Shown here: positions 30,154 through 38,303 of the stretch, one piece after another
Numbering within the stretch: position 1 is the stretch's first letter
How the letters are laid out: every line of letters starts with the position of its first letter
Source of the DNA: [Mycobacterium] fortunisiensis
GTDB lineage: Bacteria > Actinomycetota > Actinomycetes > Mycobacteriales > Mycobacteriaceae
NCBI RefSeq assembly: GCF_019050325.1
Contig: NZ_VOMB01000027.1
Location: forward strand, 299,150-363,149
Direction of reading: 5' to 3'
DNA: 64,000 nt
Notes under the pieces: generated by a model
What the model was told of the DNA's origin: nothing
The model's input: only the letters and a program-made list of their open reading frames with translations
Database searches by the model: none
Program-made: the position numbers and the translations under genes

Positions 30154-31893
30154 CTAGTGGGCGATCTGCCAGTCGGCGGCCTCACGCTGCTGCGTCCAGA
30201 ACTCCCGGAAGCGGCCCTGGCCCCCGCCTTCGGCCAGCAGGTCGTCGATGCTGCCGTCCTCGACGATGCGTCCCCCGTCCAGGAACAGCACCCGGTCGGC
30301 GTGCCGGATGCTGGCCAACCGGTGCGCGACGATCACCCGGGTCCGGGACCGCTCGTCGGCGGTCAGGGCATCCACCACCGCGGCCTCGTTCTCGGTGTCC
30401 AGCGCGCTGGTCGCCTCGTCCACCAGCAGCACGGGCGCGGGCTTCACCAGGGCGCGGGCAATGCTGACCCGTTGGCGCTCACCGCCGGACAGGGCCGTGC
30501 CGGCCTCGCCCACCTTGGCGGCGTCACCGCCGGGCAACCGCGCGGTCAGCTCGTCCACCCGGGCCAGCCGCACCGCGGCGGCAAGCTGCTCGGCATCGGC
30601 ACCGGGGTCCCCGACGAGGATGTTCTCCCGGATCGACCCGTCGAACAGGTAGGGATGCTGGAAGACCACACTTATTGCGGCCCTGCGGGTTTCGGTATCC
30701 ATCTGGGCGGTGTCGACACCGTCGATCAAGACCCGACCCGCGGTGGGCTGATGCAGTCCGGCGATGAGCGACAGGACCGTGCTCTTGCCCGAGCCGGAAG
30801 GCCCGACGATCGCGGTGATACCCCCGGGCTGCAACACGAAGCTGACATCCTCGAGCACCGGGGTGGTGCCGTAACCGAAACTCACATGGTCGAATTCGAT
30901 GCGCGGGGCGGCCTGCAGATCAGACAGCGTCGCGCTGCCCGCGGTCAGCTCCGGCGCATTCAGCACGGTCCGGATCCGGTCCAGGGTGGCCCGAGTGGAC
31001 TCGATCGCCGGGGCCAACTCGCTCAGGGCGGCGAACGGTTCGAGATAGCGGGCGATCACCACGATCAGTGCGATGGCCTCGGGCACGGTCAGCTCGCCCC
31101 GCACCGTGAGCACCGTGGCCATACCGGCCAGCAGGATCAGACCCAGCTGGCTGGCCAGGCTGAACAGCAACTGCCCCGGGATCTGCATCCCCAGCAGGCG
31201 CACGCTGGCCCCGTGCTGGGCCGCCAGCGCCCCACCCACCAGGCTGCGGGCCGGCTCGACGCGCCGCGCCGCACGCAAAGCCTGTTGGGTACGGGCGAAT
31301 TCGATGATCCGCTCGGTGAACGCACTGTTGGTCGCGTCGGCGACGGCGTCGGCCTTGCGGCTGAGCCGTCCCGAGCCCCACAGCGCACCGAGCAGGACCA
31401 CCACCCCGGCCAGGGCGGCCAGCCCCAGCGGGGGCGAGACCGCCACCAGGGCCACCGCGATGGCGGCGGGCAGCAGCACCGCCCCGATCAGCGGTGTCAG
31501 CAGGTTGACCACCAGACCGACCAGTTCCGGTCCGGTCGAGGCGATGGCCTGGCGCGCGGTGGCGGTGTTCGCGGACGTCAACCAGTCCAGCCGAACGTTG
31601 GGCAGCCGATCGGCGACGTCGTGCTGGGTGTTGTCCAGCACCGCGAAGCCCAGGTCGAAACCCAGCCGCGAAGTGGTGGTGTCCACCGCCCACCCGATCA
31701 CGGTGGCCGCGGTCAGCCAGCCCAGCCAGGGCCAGGCGTCCGACGGGGCTCCGCTGAACAACGCGGCCACCAGCGGGACCAGCAGCACCGTGCCCGCTGC
31801 CCGGACCAGCACCGAGACCAGCGTCAGCACTGAATACAGGGTCAGCTTGCCGCGCAGCGCGGCCGGAACCAGGGCGATCAGGGTGCGGATCAT
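30154..31893 (-). CDS. irtB: Siderophore importer subunit IrtB
   Basis: A 579-residue ABC half-transporter: an N-terminal six-helix membrane domain and a C-terminal ATPase with Walker A GPSGSGKST, signature LSGGERQRVSIARAL and Walker B VLLVDEATSALD. It pairs with IrtA to import ferric (carboxy)mycobactin in mycobacteria. The ATG overlaps the irtA stop by 4 bases; the frame continues upstream to 31953 but that part is antisense-like in irtA. In IrtAB the import direction is unusual for an exporter-like fold. Confidence 0.93.
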   Translation of the reverse strand: MIRTLIALVPAALRGKLTLYSVLTLVSVLVRAAGTVLLVPLVAALFSGAPSDAWPWLGWLTAATVIGWAVDTTTSRLGFDLGFAVLDNTQHDVADRLPNVRLDWLTSANTATARQAIASTGPELVGLVVNLLTPLIGAVLLPAAIAVALVAVSPPLGLAALAGVVVLLGALWGSGRLSRKADAVADATNSAFTERIIEFARTQQALRAARRVEPARSLVGGALAAQHGASVRLLGMQIPGQLLFSLASQLGLILLAGMATVLTVRGELTVPEAIALIVVIARYLEPFAALSELAPAIESTRATLDRIRTVLNAPELTAGSATLSDLQAAPRIEFDHVSFGYGTTPVLEDVSFVLQPGGITAIVGPSGSGKSTVLSLIAGLHQPTAGRVLIDGVDTAQMDTETRRAAISVVFQHPYLFDGSIRENILVGDPGADAEQLAAAVRLARVDELTARLPGGDAAKVGEAGTALSGGERQRVSIARALVKPAPVLLVDEATSALDTENEAAVVDALTADERSRTRVIVAHRLASIRHADRVLFLDGGRIVEDGSIDDLLAEGGGQGRFREFWTQQREAADWQIAH

Positions 31894-34505
31894 CGGGCTG
31901 CCTCCCCGGCGGTGACGGTGTCGCTGGGACGCAGTGACCGGCCGCTTTCCCACAGTTGGTGGTAGCGCCCGGCGGCGGCCAGCAGTTCTTCGTGGGTGCC
32001 GATCTCGGCGATGCGTCCGCCGTCGAGCACCACGATCTGGTCGGCGTGGGTGATGGTGTGCAACCGGTGGGCGATCACCAGCACGGTGCGGTCCTTGGTC
32101 AGCCGGTTGAGTGCTTGCTGCACCAGGTATTCCGACTCCGGGTCGGCGAACGCGGTGGCCTCGTCGAGGATCAGCACCGGAGTGTCGGCCACGATGGCGC
32201 GGGCGATGGTGAGGCGTTGCCGCTCACCGCCGGACAGCGCCGAGGCCGCGCCGAGTTCGGTGTCGTAGCCGTCGGGCAGCCGCAGGATCCGCTCGTGGAT
32301 CTGGGCGTCGCGGGCGGCCTCCTGCACCCGGTCGGCGCCGGTATCCGGTTCGGCCAGCGCGATGTTCTCCGCAACGCTGCCCTGCACCAATTGCGTTTCC
32401 TGCAGCACGAACCCGACCTGGCGGTACAGCTCGTCCGCGGTCAGCGCACGAATGTCGGTGCCGGCCAGGCTGATCGACCCCTGATCTACGTCGTAGAAGC
32501 GGGCCAACAGCGCGGCCAGGGTGGACTTCCCCGAGCCCGAGGGGCCGACGAGCGCGGTGACGGTGCCCGGTTTCAAGGTCAGCGACACGTCCTGGATGAC
32601 CGGGACCTCTGGGCGGTACCCGAAGGTCACGTGGTCGAACACCACGGCGCCGGGTTGCCCGGGGGCCGCGGCCGCCGCGTCGGCCTGCACGTCGAGTTCG
32701 GACTCGTCGAGGGCGGTCTGGATCCGCCGGGCGGCCAGCATGCCGCCGCGAATCCCGCCCAGTCCGTAGCCGATCCCCAGCAGCCGGATCCCGAAGGTGG
32801 TGCCCAGCAACAGGAACGGCAGCAAGTCGACCGGGTCCATCGCGCCGGAGACGATCATCGGCGTACCCACCACCGCGATCAACCAGAGGAACGTACCGGG
32901 CCGGGTGACCAGGTCCATCAACGACTTCTTGCCGGTGAACGGCCGCTGCCAGGCGACCAGGAAGCCGATGTACTCGTCGAGGCGACGGCGGAAGCTCGAC
33001 GCTGCGGCACCGCCGAACACCCGGACCACCGGCTGACCTTCGAGGAAGGCTCCGGCCTCGCCGCCCATCCGCTCGGTCCAACGCTGCGACTGGGCGATCT
33101 TCGGTCCGGATTGGATGGTCATCACCGACATCAGCACGACGTAGGTCAACACCGGGATGAACAGCACCAGCGCCAGCCGCCAGTCCACCGCGAACAGGTA
33201 CACCAGGACCGCCACCGGTGCGATCACCGCCGCGACCGCGTCACCGATGGCGTGCGTGACGAGGTAGTGCAGGGCCAGGGTGTCGTCCTGCACGAGTTGC
33301 TTGATCGAGCCCGAGCCGCGGGCGGTGAACCAGCCCAACGGAAGTCGCGACATCTTCGTCAGCATCCGGGTCCGTAGATCGCGCGCGAAGCGGGCGTCGA
33401 TCCAGTGCAGCCACAGCGTCAGCGCGGCGGCCAGGAAGGTCCCGGTACCCAGCAACCCGACGGCCGTGAGCCCCAGCGTCCACAGCCGGTCGGCGTCCGC
33501 CCCCGACAGCAACAGCCGGGCCAGTTCGACCAGCAGCACGAACGGCGCGAGCTGCACCAGGGTGATGATCGCCTGCAGCACACCGGAGACGATCAGCTGG
33601 TTCTTCAGCGGGGCCAGCAACCGGCCCGCGGCCTGGGCCCGCCAATTGCCTTGCGCAACAGGTGCGGCCGGCGCCGGCTTCGCCTCCGCCGCGGGAGCGC
33701 TCGCGGCGGCCGCGCCATTGCTCTCGGTGGCGTTGCCGGCGGTATCCCCGGTCTGGCTCTCGTCGCGATCGGTACCCATCGCGCGACCCTCGGTCCAGTA
33801 CGCCTGCGGGTGCAGTTCCGTCTTGGGGAAGCCGAATTCGTTCTTGAGCCGGGTGCGCAGGTGTTTGAGCGAGCCGGCCTCCGGCGTCACCCAGCAGTAC
33901 CAATCCGACCAGTCCCGGGCCTCGATGGCGGCTGCCAGCGACGTCGTGTCCTCGCGCACCACCCAGTGCAGTCGCAGCCGGGGGTGCTCGGTGATGGGGA
34001 TGAGCAGGTCGTGCTCGTCATGCTGCTCGAGGTACAGCTCGATCGGGATGTCGTGCGGCAGCGCCCCGATGATGCCGTTGATGGCCGGGATGGCGGCGGC
34101 GTCACCGATGAGCAGGTATCCGGCCGGAAGGTCCTCCGGCACGCTGAATCCCGGTGAGCCGAGCGACATCACCGGGATGGTGTCGCCGGGTTGGGCCGCG
34201 CGGGCCCACTTCGCGGCCGGGCCCGACGGTTCGTGCAGCACCACGTCGATCGTGAAATGCCCGGTGTCGGGGTCCATCTCGGTCATCGTGTAGGCGCGCT
34301 GGTACTCGGTCTTGGAGCCGTCCGGGTCGGGCACCCAGAACCGTAGGTAGGACGCCGGGGTGGCCACCGCGTCGTCGAACACCGTGGGGGACACCATCCG
34401 GATCCGCAGCAGATTCGGCGTCACCTCTTCGGTGCCGATCACGGTCGCCTGGTGATCGCGCGCGCCGAAGCCGCGCATCATCACTCCCTGAAATCCGCGT
34501 GCCAT
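31890..34505 (-). CDS. irtA: Siderophore importer and reductase IrtA
   Basis: An 871-residue fusion. The N-terminal siderophore-interaction domain (about residues 1-250) has the FAD motif RAYTMTEMD and reduces the iron of mycobactin. An Ala/Pro-rich linker follows, then a six-helix ABC membrane domain and an ATPase with GPSGSGKST, LSGGERQRLTIARAI and VLILDEATAFAD. Together with IrtB it imports and reduces Fe-carboxymycobactin. Its start touches the upstream tetR stop (one-base overlap, TGATG), so the three genes form an operon. Confidence 0.94.
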   Translation of the reverse strand: MARGFQGVMMRGFGARDHQATVIGTEEVTPNLLRIRMVSPTVFDDAVATPASYLRFWVPDPDGSKTEYQRAYTMTEMDPDTGHFTIDVVLHEPSGPAAKWARAAQPGDTIPVMSLGSPGFSVPEDLPAGYLLIGDAAAIPAINGIIGALPHDIPIELYLEQHDEHDLLIPITEHPRLRLHWVVREDTTSLAAAIEARDWSDWYCWVTPEAGSLKHLRTRLKNEFGFPKTELHPQAYWTEGRAMGTDRDESQTGDTAGNATESNGAAAASAPAAEAKPAPAAPVAQGNWRAQAAGRLLAPLKNQLIVSGVLQAIITLVQLAPFVLLVELARLLLSGADADRLWTLGLTAVGLLGTGTFLAAALTLWLHWIDARFARDLRTRMLTKMSRLPLGWFTARGSGSIKQLVQDDTLALHYLVTHAIGDAVAAVIAPVAVLVYLFAVDWRLALVLFIPVLTYVVLMSVMTIQSGPKIAQSQRWTERMGGEAGAFLEGQPVVRVFGGAAASSFRRRLDEYIGFLVAWQRPFTGKKSLMDLVTRPGTFLWLIAVVGTPMIVSGAMDPVDLLPFLLLGTTFGIRLLGIGYGLGGIRGGMLAARRIQTALDESELDVQADAAAAAPGQPGAVVFDHVTFGYRPEVPVIQDVSLTLKPGTVTALVGPSGSGKSTLAALLARFYDVDQGSISLAGTDIRALTADELYRQVGFVLQETQLVQGSVAENIALAEPDTGADRVQEAARDAQIHERILRLPDGYDTELGAASALSGGERQRLTIARAIVADTPVLILDEATAFADPESEYLVQQALNRLTKDRTVLVIAHRLHTITHADQIVVLDGGRIAEIGTHEELLAAAGRYHQLWESGRSLRPSDTVTAGEAAR

Positions 34506-35218
34506 CAGCGGTCCTCTCCCGTGGCGGTCAGATCCGCCACGATGTCTGCAATCGGCCGGTCGGGCACCACAGCGCTCAGCAGTCCCCGAATCAGTGCGTT
34601 CATCAGCAGCTCCAGGTATTGCCGGCTGCTCAACTGTGTTCCTGCGGTGTGCACCGGGGCCAGGGCGGCGTCGCCGGCCAGCCGTTCGGCCGCGGCGTCG
34701 CGTTCCACGACGAATCCGTCATCGCTGCCGCTGGCCTCGGCCTTGAGCTCATGCTGGGCGGCCAGGCCGATGGCCAGCACCGCCACCGAGCTGCTGAGCA
34801 GCGCGGCGGGCTCGGCAGTGTAGCCGCGCCGGCCCAGTGCGGCGATCTCGTCGGCCAGCAGCCGGGCACCGGCGTCCCCGCGCGGGAACAGCACCTGCAT
34901 GTAGGTGGCCAGGCCGGGGTTGGCCAGCGCGAACCCATGCAGGCTGACCCCGAAGGCCAGCAGGTGTTCGTCGACCGGGCGAGCCGGATCGTCGGTCAGC
35001 TCGAGCTCCGCGAGCAGGCTCTCCCCGACCAGCCGTTCCAGCTCCCAGCGGCCGCTGATGTGCCGGTACAGCGCGGTCGCCGAGACGCCGAGCTTGGCGG
35101 CCACCCCGTTGATGCTGAGGTTGCGCATCCCGAGCTCACGCCCGGCCCCGACGATGTCGGACACTGCGATGAGCGGCGGGCGGCCTCCCACGCGAGCGGC
35201 GACACCGGGTCCGGCCAT
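34505..35218 (-). CDS. TetR-family regulator in the irtAB operon
   Basis: A 237-residue TetR protein with an N-terminal HTH (SINGVAAKLGVSATALYRHISGR). ATG 35218 is preferred to GTG 35224 because GGAGG lies 5 bases before it. The stop touches the irtA start, so regulator and transporter are coupled. A palindrome inside the predicted promoter (35250-35267) suggests it represses its own operon. irtAB is normally IdeR-controlled, so a second layer is likely. Ligand unknown. Confidence 0.88.
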   Translation of the reverse strand: MAGPGVAARVGGRPPLIAVSDIVGAGRELGMRNLSINGVAAKLGVSATALYRHISGRWELERLVGESLLAELELTDDPARPVDEHLLAFGVSLHGFALANPGLATYMQVLFPRGDAGARLLADEIAALGRRGYTAEPAALLSSSVAVLAIGLAAQHELKAEASGSDDGFVVERDAAAERLAGDAALAPVHTAGTQLSSRQYLELLMNALIRGLLSAVVPDRPIADIVADLTATGEDR

Positions 35219-35247
35219 GATCACCTCCGACGGAAAGTTACCCCCAC

Positions 35248-35276
35248 AAACTAAGGGTCACCTTAGTGGCCGTCAA
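35248..35276 (-). promoter_or_regulatory. Promoter of tetR-irtAB
   Basis: Minus strand: -35 TTGACG (35276-35271), 17-base spacer, -10 TAGTTT (35253-35248). The spacing is exactly that of a SigA-type promoter. The palindrome 35250-35267 overlaps the spacer and -10. Confidence 0.55.
35250..35267. promoter_or_regulatory. Palindromic operator of tetR-irtAB
   Basis: ACTAAGG and CCTTAGT, perfect 7-bp arms separated by GTCA. It sits within the promoter of the tetR-irtA-irtB operon. It resembles an IdeR iron box only partially (about half of the positions), so a TetR operator is more likely. Confidence 0.65.
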
Positions 35277-35287
35277 CCGCTCCCCTT

Positions 35288-35311
35288 ATAACAGAGCAGT
35301 TGCTCTGTTAT
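35288..35311. promoter_or_regulatory. 24-base operator of the TetR-crotonase operon
   Basis: Two perfect 11-bp arms (ATAACAGAGCA and TGCTCTGTTAT) separated by GT. The right arm overlaps a -10-like TATGGT (35309-35314), and the GTG start at 35321 lies 7 bases beyond, so the transcript is probably leaderless. Strong candidate for the autoregulatory site of the TetR gene. Confidence 0.8.
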
Positions 35312-35320
35312 GGTGGGTCC

Positions 35321-35953
35321 GTGCCACGCCCTCGCGTCTACGATCCGGATGCGGTGCTCGACGCCGCGGAATCGCTGGCCGTGCAGTCCGGGCCGGCCTC
35401 GGTGACCGTCCGGGCCCTCGGTGCGGCGGTCGGGGTGTCCAACGGCGCGCTGTATCACTCGTTCGGCTCCCGGGCCGGGTTGCTCGGCCAGGTCTGGTTG
35501 CGTGCCGGCCGGCGGTTTCTGACCCTGCAACGTGAGCTGGTCGACGCGGCCGGCCAGGGTCCCGACGCGATTGCCGCGGCCGCCGGTGCACCGGTGATCT
35601 TCGCCGAGCGCCATCCCACATCGGCGCGATTGCTGTTGCAGATCCGGCGGCAGCAGGTGCTGGGGCCCGATCTGCCCAAAGAGCTCGCCGAGCAAGTGCA
35701 GGCCCTGGAAAAACAGTTGGTGGACTTGATGATCGAACTGTCGACGAGCACCTGGGGCCGACGTGACCGGGCGGCCGTGGACACCGTGACGACGTGCATC
35801 GTCGATCTGCCGACAGCCATCCTGCTGCACCGCAATCGCCTCGCAAACACCACCGCCCGCGATCACCTCGCTGCGGCCGTCGATGCCGTGCTGAAGGTGG
35901 GCCCAACACCCCGATCGATCCCGACACTGCCCCGCACGGAAGGAATCTCATGA
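35321..35953 (+). CDS. TetR-family regulator
   Basis: A 210-residue TetR regulator: HTH in VTVRALGAAVGVSNGALYHSFGSR. GTG 35321 is chosen because a near-perfect 24-base palindrome and a -10 motif end just before it. The 3' end overlaps the crotonase ATG by 4 bases, so it is cotranscribed with the enzyme it probably controls. It is divergent from the other TetR gene (35218), with both operators in the 102-base gap. Confidence 0.87.
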   Translation: MPRPRVYDPDAVLDAAESLAVQSGPASVTVRALGAAVGVSNGALYHSFGSRAGLLGQVWLRAGRRFLTLQRELVDAAGQGPDAIAAAAGAPVIFAERHPTSARLLLQIRRQQVLGPDLPKELAEQVQALEKQLVDLMIELSTSTWGRRDRAAVDTVTTCIVDLPTAILLHRNRLANTTARDHLAAAVDAVLKVGPTPRSIPTLPRTEGIS

Positions 35954-36618
35954 CCGCCACCCTCGATTACCACGGCGACATCGCCATCCTGGATCTCGGC
36001 GACGACGAGAACCGGTTCTCCCCCGCGTTCCTCGATGAGGTCAACGCCCATCTCGACACCGTCCTGGACCGAGCCGCGCACGGTCTTGTGACAACCGCCG
36101 ACAGCAAGTTCTATTCCAACGGACTGGATTTGGATTGGCTTGGCGCCCACAGTGATCAGGGCGATTGGTACGTGGGCCGGGTACAGGCGCTGCTGGCCCG
36201 GGTGCTGACGCTTCCGATCCCGACGGCGGCGGCCGTGGTGGGTCACGCCTTCGGCGCCGGCGCCATGCTCGCGATCGCCCACGATTTCCGGGTGATGCGC
36301 GCCGATCGAGGATTCTTCTGCTTCCCCGAGGTGGACATCCGGATCCCGTTCACCCCGGGAATGGCGGCCCTGATCCAGGCCAAGCTCACCCCACAGGCGG
36401 CCGTGGCGTCGATGACGACCGGGCGCCGGTTCGGCGGCCACGACGCGCACGGCCATGGGCTGGTCGACGCGACCGCCGCCGAGGGGGCGGTGACCATTGC
36501 GGCCACCGAACTCCTGCGCCCGTTGGGCGGCAAGGATTCCGGCACTCTCGGTGCCATCAAGCAGGTCATGTTCGGCCCGGCAGCCCAGGTGCTGACAGCG
36601 CCCGGCGCGGGCAATTAG
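35950..36618 (+). CDS. Enoyl-CoA hydratase/isomerase family protein
   Basis: A 222-residue crotonase-fold protein, somewhat short for the family (about 250-270). The oxyanion-hole region FYSNGLDLDWL and GHAFGAGAMLAIAHDF are present; it resembles Delta3-Delta2-enoyl-CoA isomerase types. It is coupled to the TetR gene (ATGA overlap), implying regulated fatty-acid or related acyl-CoA metabolism. The stop overlaps the convergent SDR gene (TTAG). Confidence 0.85.
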   Translation: MTATLDYHGDIAILDLGDDENRFSPAFLDEVNAHLDTVLDRAAHGLVTTADSKFYSNGLDLDWLGAHSDQGDWYVGRVQALLARVLTLPIPTAAAVVGHAFGAGAMLAIAHDFRVMRADRGFFCFPEVDIRIPFTPGMAALIQAKLTPQAAVASMTTGRRFGGHDAHGHGLVDATAAEGAVTIAATELLRPLGGKDSGTLGAIKQVMFGPAAQVLTAPGAGN

Positions 36619-37505
36619 ACCGGAATGACGGTGCCCGTCTCCCGCTCGGCGAATTCGACCACCCGAGCCGCGATCTCGTAGTCGCACGCCAGAGCCGACC
36701 GTCCGATCAGCACCGGCCCGCCGCGCAGACCGAACCTGCCGTCCACGCCGACGTAACTTCCGGGTGGGATCGGTTCACTCAGGCAGTACAGCGTCGGCGC
36801 GGCCCCGGCGTCGATGTCGTTGGCGAAAACATCGGCCACCGCCTTGACGCCGCGTTGCACCGCGCTCATCAGCGGCTTGTCCGAGACGTTCGGCAGGTTG
36901 GAGGCGACCCAGCCGGGGTGCGTGAGTTGGGTGGTGACAGGGGATTTCGCAGCACGGAGCCGGCGGTCGAGGTCGAGTCCCCACAACATCACGGCGAGCT
37001 TCGACCGACTGTAGGCCCCCATCACCGTCCACTTGTGGTGGCGCAGGTGCATGTCGTCGAGCCGTAGTGTCGCCGACTTGTGTGCGTCCGAGCCGACGTT
37101 GACGATCTGTGTCCGGATCCGTCCGAACAGCAGGTTGGTCAACGCGAACGGCCCGAGCAGGTTTGTGCCGATGGTCATCTCGAAACCGTCGACCGTGTCG
37201 GTGCGATGTTGAGTGAGGGCCCCGGCGTTGTTGATCAGGACATCGACGTCGCCGTCGAGACGGCCGGGGAAGGCTCGCACCGAGGACAGCTCGGCCAGGT
37301 CCAGTTCGATCACCTCGGTGGATCCACCGATCTCGGCGGCGCGCTGCGCGCCCAGCGCAGTGTTGCGCACGGCGAGGATGACGTGCGCACCGGCGCCGGC
37401 GAGCGCCCTTGCGGTGCCGAGGCCGACGCCGTTGGTCGCGCCGGTCACGATGATCCGCTTGCCGGTGAGATCGCCGAGGCGACGGGACGTCCATGTGGTG
37501 GTCAT
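36615..37505 (-). CDS. Short-chain dehydrogenase/reductase
   Basis: A 296-residue SDR with NAD(P)-binding TGATNGVGLGTAR near residue 21, LINNAG, and catalytic YSRSK. It resembles retinol dehydrogenase/oxidoreductase-like SDRs of actinobacteria. Convergent with the crotonase gene with a 4-base overlap. Substrate unknown. Confidence 0.87.
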   Translation of the reverse strand: MTTTWTSRRLGDLTGKRIIVTGATNGVGLGTARALAGAGAHVILAVRNTALGAQRAAEIGGSTEVIELDLAELSSVRAFPGRLDGDVDVLINNAGALTQHRTDTVDGFEMTIGTNLLGPFALTNLLFGRIRTQIVNVGSDAHKSATLRLDDMHLRHHKWTVMGAYSRSKLAVMLWGLDLDRRLRAAKSPVTTQLTHPGWVASNLPNVSDKPLMSAVQRGVKAVADVFANDIDAGAAPTLYCLSEPIPPGSYVGVDGRFGLRGGPVLIGRSALACDYEIAARVVEFAERETGTVIPV

Positions 37506-37542
37506 GGCGCTCCGGTGCGCCCGGCGTTCTCAGTCCGGGTTA

Positions 37543-37827
37543 TCAGCCGCCCCAGCCGCGCTGGCCGTCCCAGCCACCGCAGATGCCGTTGAGGCAGCCG
37601 TGACCCCAGCCGCCCTGGGCCGGATTCCAGCCGCCACAGCCCTGCCAGCCCGGACCGCTGTCACAGCCACCGCCGCCGCCGGCATCACCGCTGCCGCTGG
37701 GGGTGGCGCTGATCGTCGTTGTCGCAGTGGGTGCGTCAGTTATCAGAGCGGCGGCCGGTCCGGCTGCAACCACCGCTGCGGCTCCCGCTACGAACACTGA
37801 CCCCACGAGTTTTCGTATTGTTAGCAT
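37543..37827 (-). CDS. Gly/Trp/Cys-rich small secreted protein
   Basis: A 94-residue protein. ATG 37827 gives a signal peptide (MLTIRKLVGSVFVAGAAAVVAAGPAAA); the frame extends upstream to 37875. The mature part is Thr/Ser-rich then Gly-rich with CDSGPGWQGC, GHGC and NGICGGWD: four cysteines that could form two disulfides. Probably a cell-wall or secreted mycobacterial protein; no function is known. Confidence 0.6.
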   Translation of the reverse strand: MLTIRKLVGSVFVAGAAAVVAAGPAAALITDAPTATTTISATPSGSGDAGGGGGCDSGPGWQGCGGWNPAQGGWGHGCLNGICGGWDGQRGWGG

Positions 37828-37871
37828 GACTCCATACTGCTCCCCTGTGAGCCTCCTGCCAAGTATTGTGA

Positions 37872-38303
37872 TCAAGCCCGCGTGTAGCGCAGCATCGTCA
37901 CACCGGCTCCGGCAAACGCGTCGGGATAGTCACAGAACACCGGTTTCACCCGCATCCCGACGCTGAGATCCTCGGGGGCCACATCGACCATCTCCGTTGA
38001 GAATCGCGGCCCCTCATCCCATTCCACGATCGCGAGAATTTGCGGAACCGCATCCGCGAAGTGCGGGCCCACCGGGCGCCGGGCCACCGTGTACGAGTAC
38101 AGCGTGCCCAGCCCCGAGATCTCCCGCCACTGCAGGTCGTCGGCCAGCGTGCGGGGCGCCAGCACCCGGGGATAGAACACGTAGGCCTGCGCCGACGGTG
38201 AGTACTGGATGACGATGCGGTGCTGCGCCAACGCCTCCCAGAACGGTGCGCTGGTCGGGGTTTTCACCGGCATCGGCCGGGCGAATCCGGTCATCGGCGT
38301 CAC
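37872..38303 (-). CDS. DUF35 OB-fold protein, partner of the thiolase-fold protein
   Basis: A 143-residue DUF35 OB-fold protein (LYSYTVARRPVGPHFAD). The CxxC...CxxC zinc ribbon normally found near the N-terminus is missing (IQYSPSAQAYVFYPR instead). Its ATG overlaps the thiolase-fold gene stop by 4 bases. In steroid side-chain degradation a DUF35 domain binds the Ltp2 aldolase; the same pairing here suggests a complex. Confidence 0.83.
   Translation of the reverse strand: MTPMTGFARPMPVKTPTSAPFWEALAQHRIVIQYSPSAQAYVFYPRVLAPRTLADDLQWREISGLGTLYSYTVARRPVGPHFADAVPQILAIVEWDEGPRFSTEMVDVAPEDLSVGMRVKPVFCDYPDAFAGAGVTMLRYTRA

Noticed and set aside
35250..35267. IdeR iron box
   Set aside because: Only about half of the positions of the 19-bp consensus match in the best alignment; the palindrome geometry fits TetR operators better.
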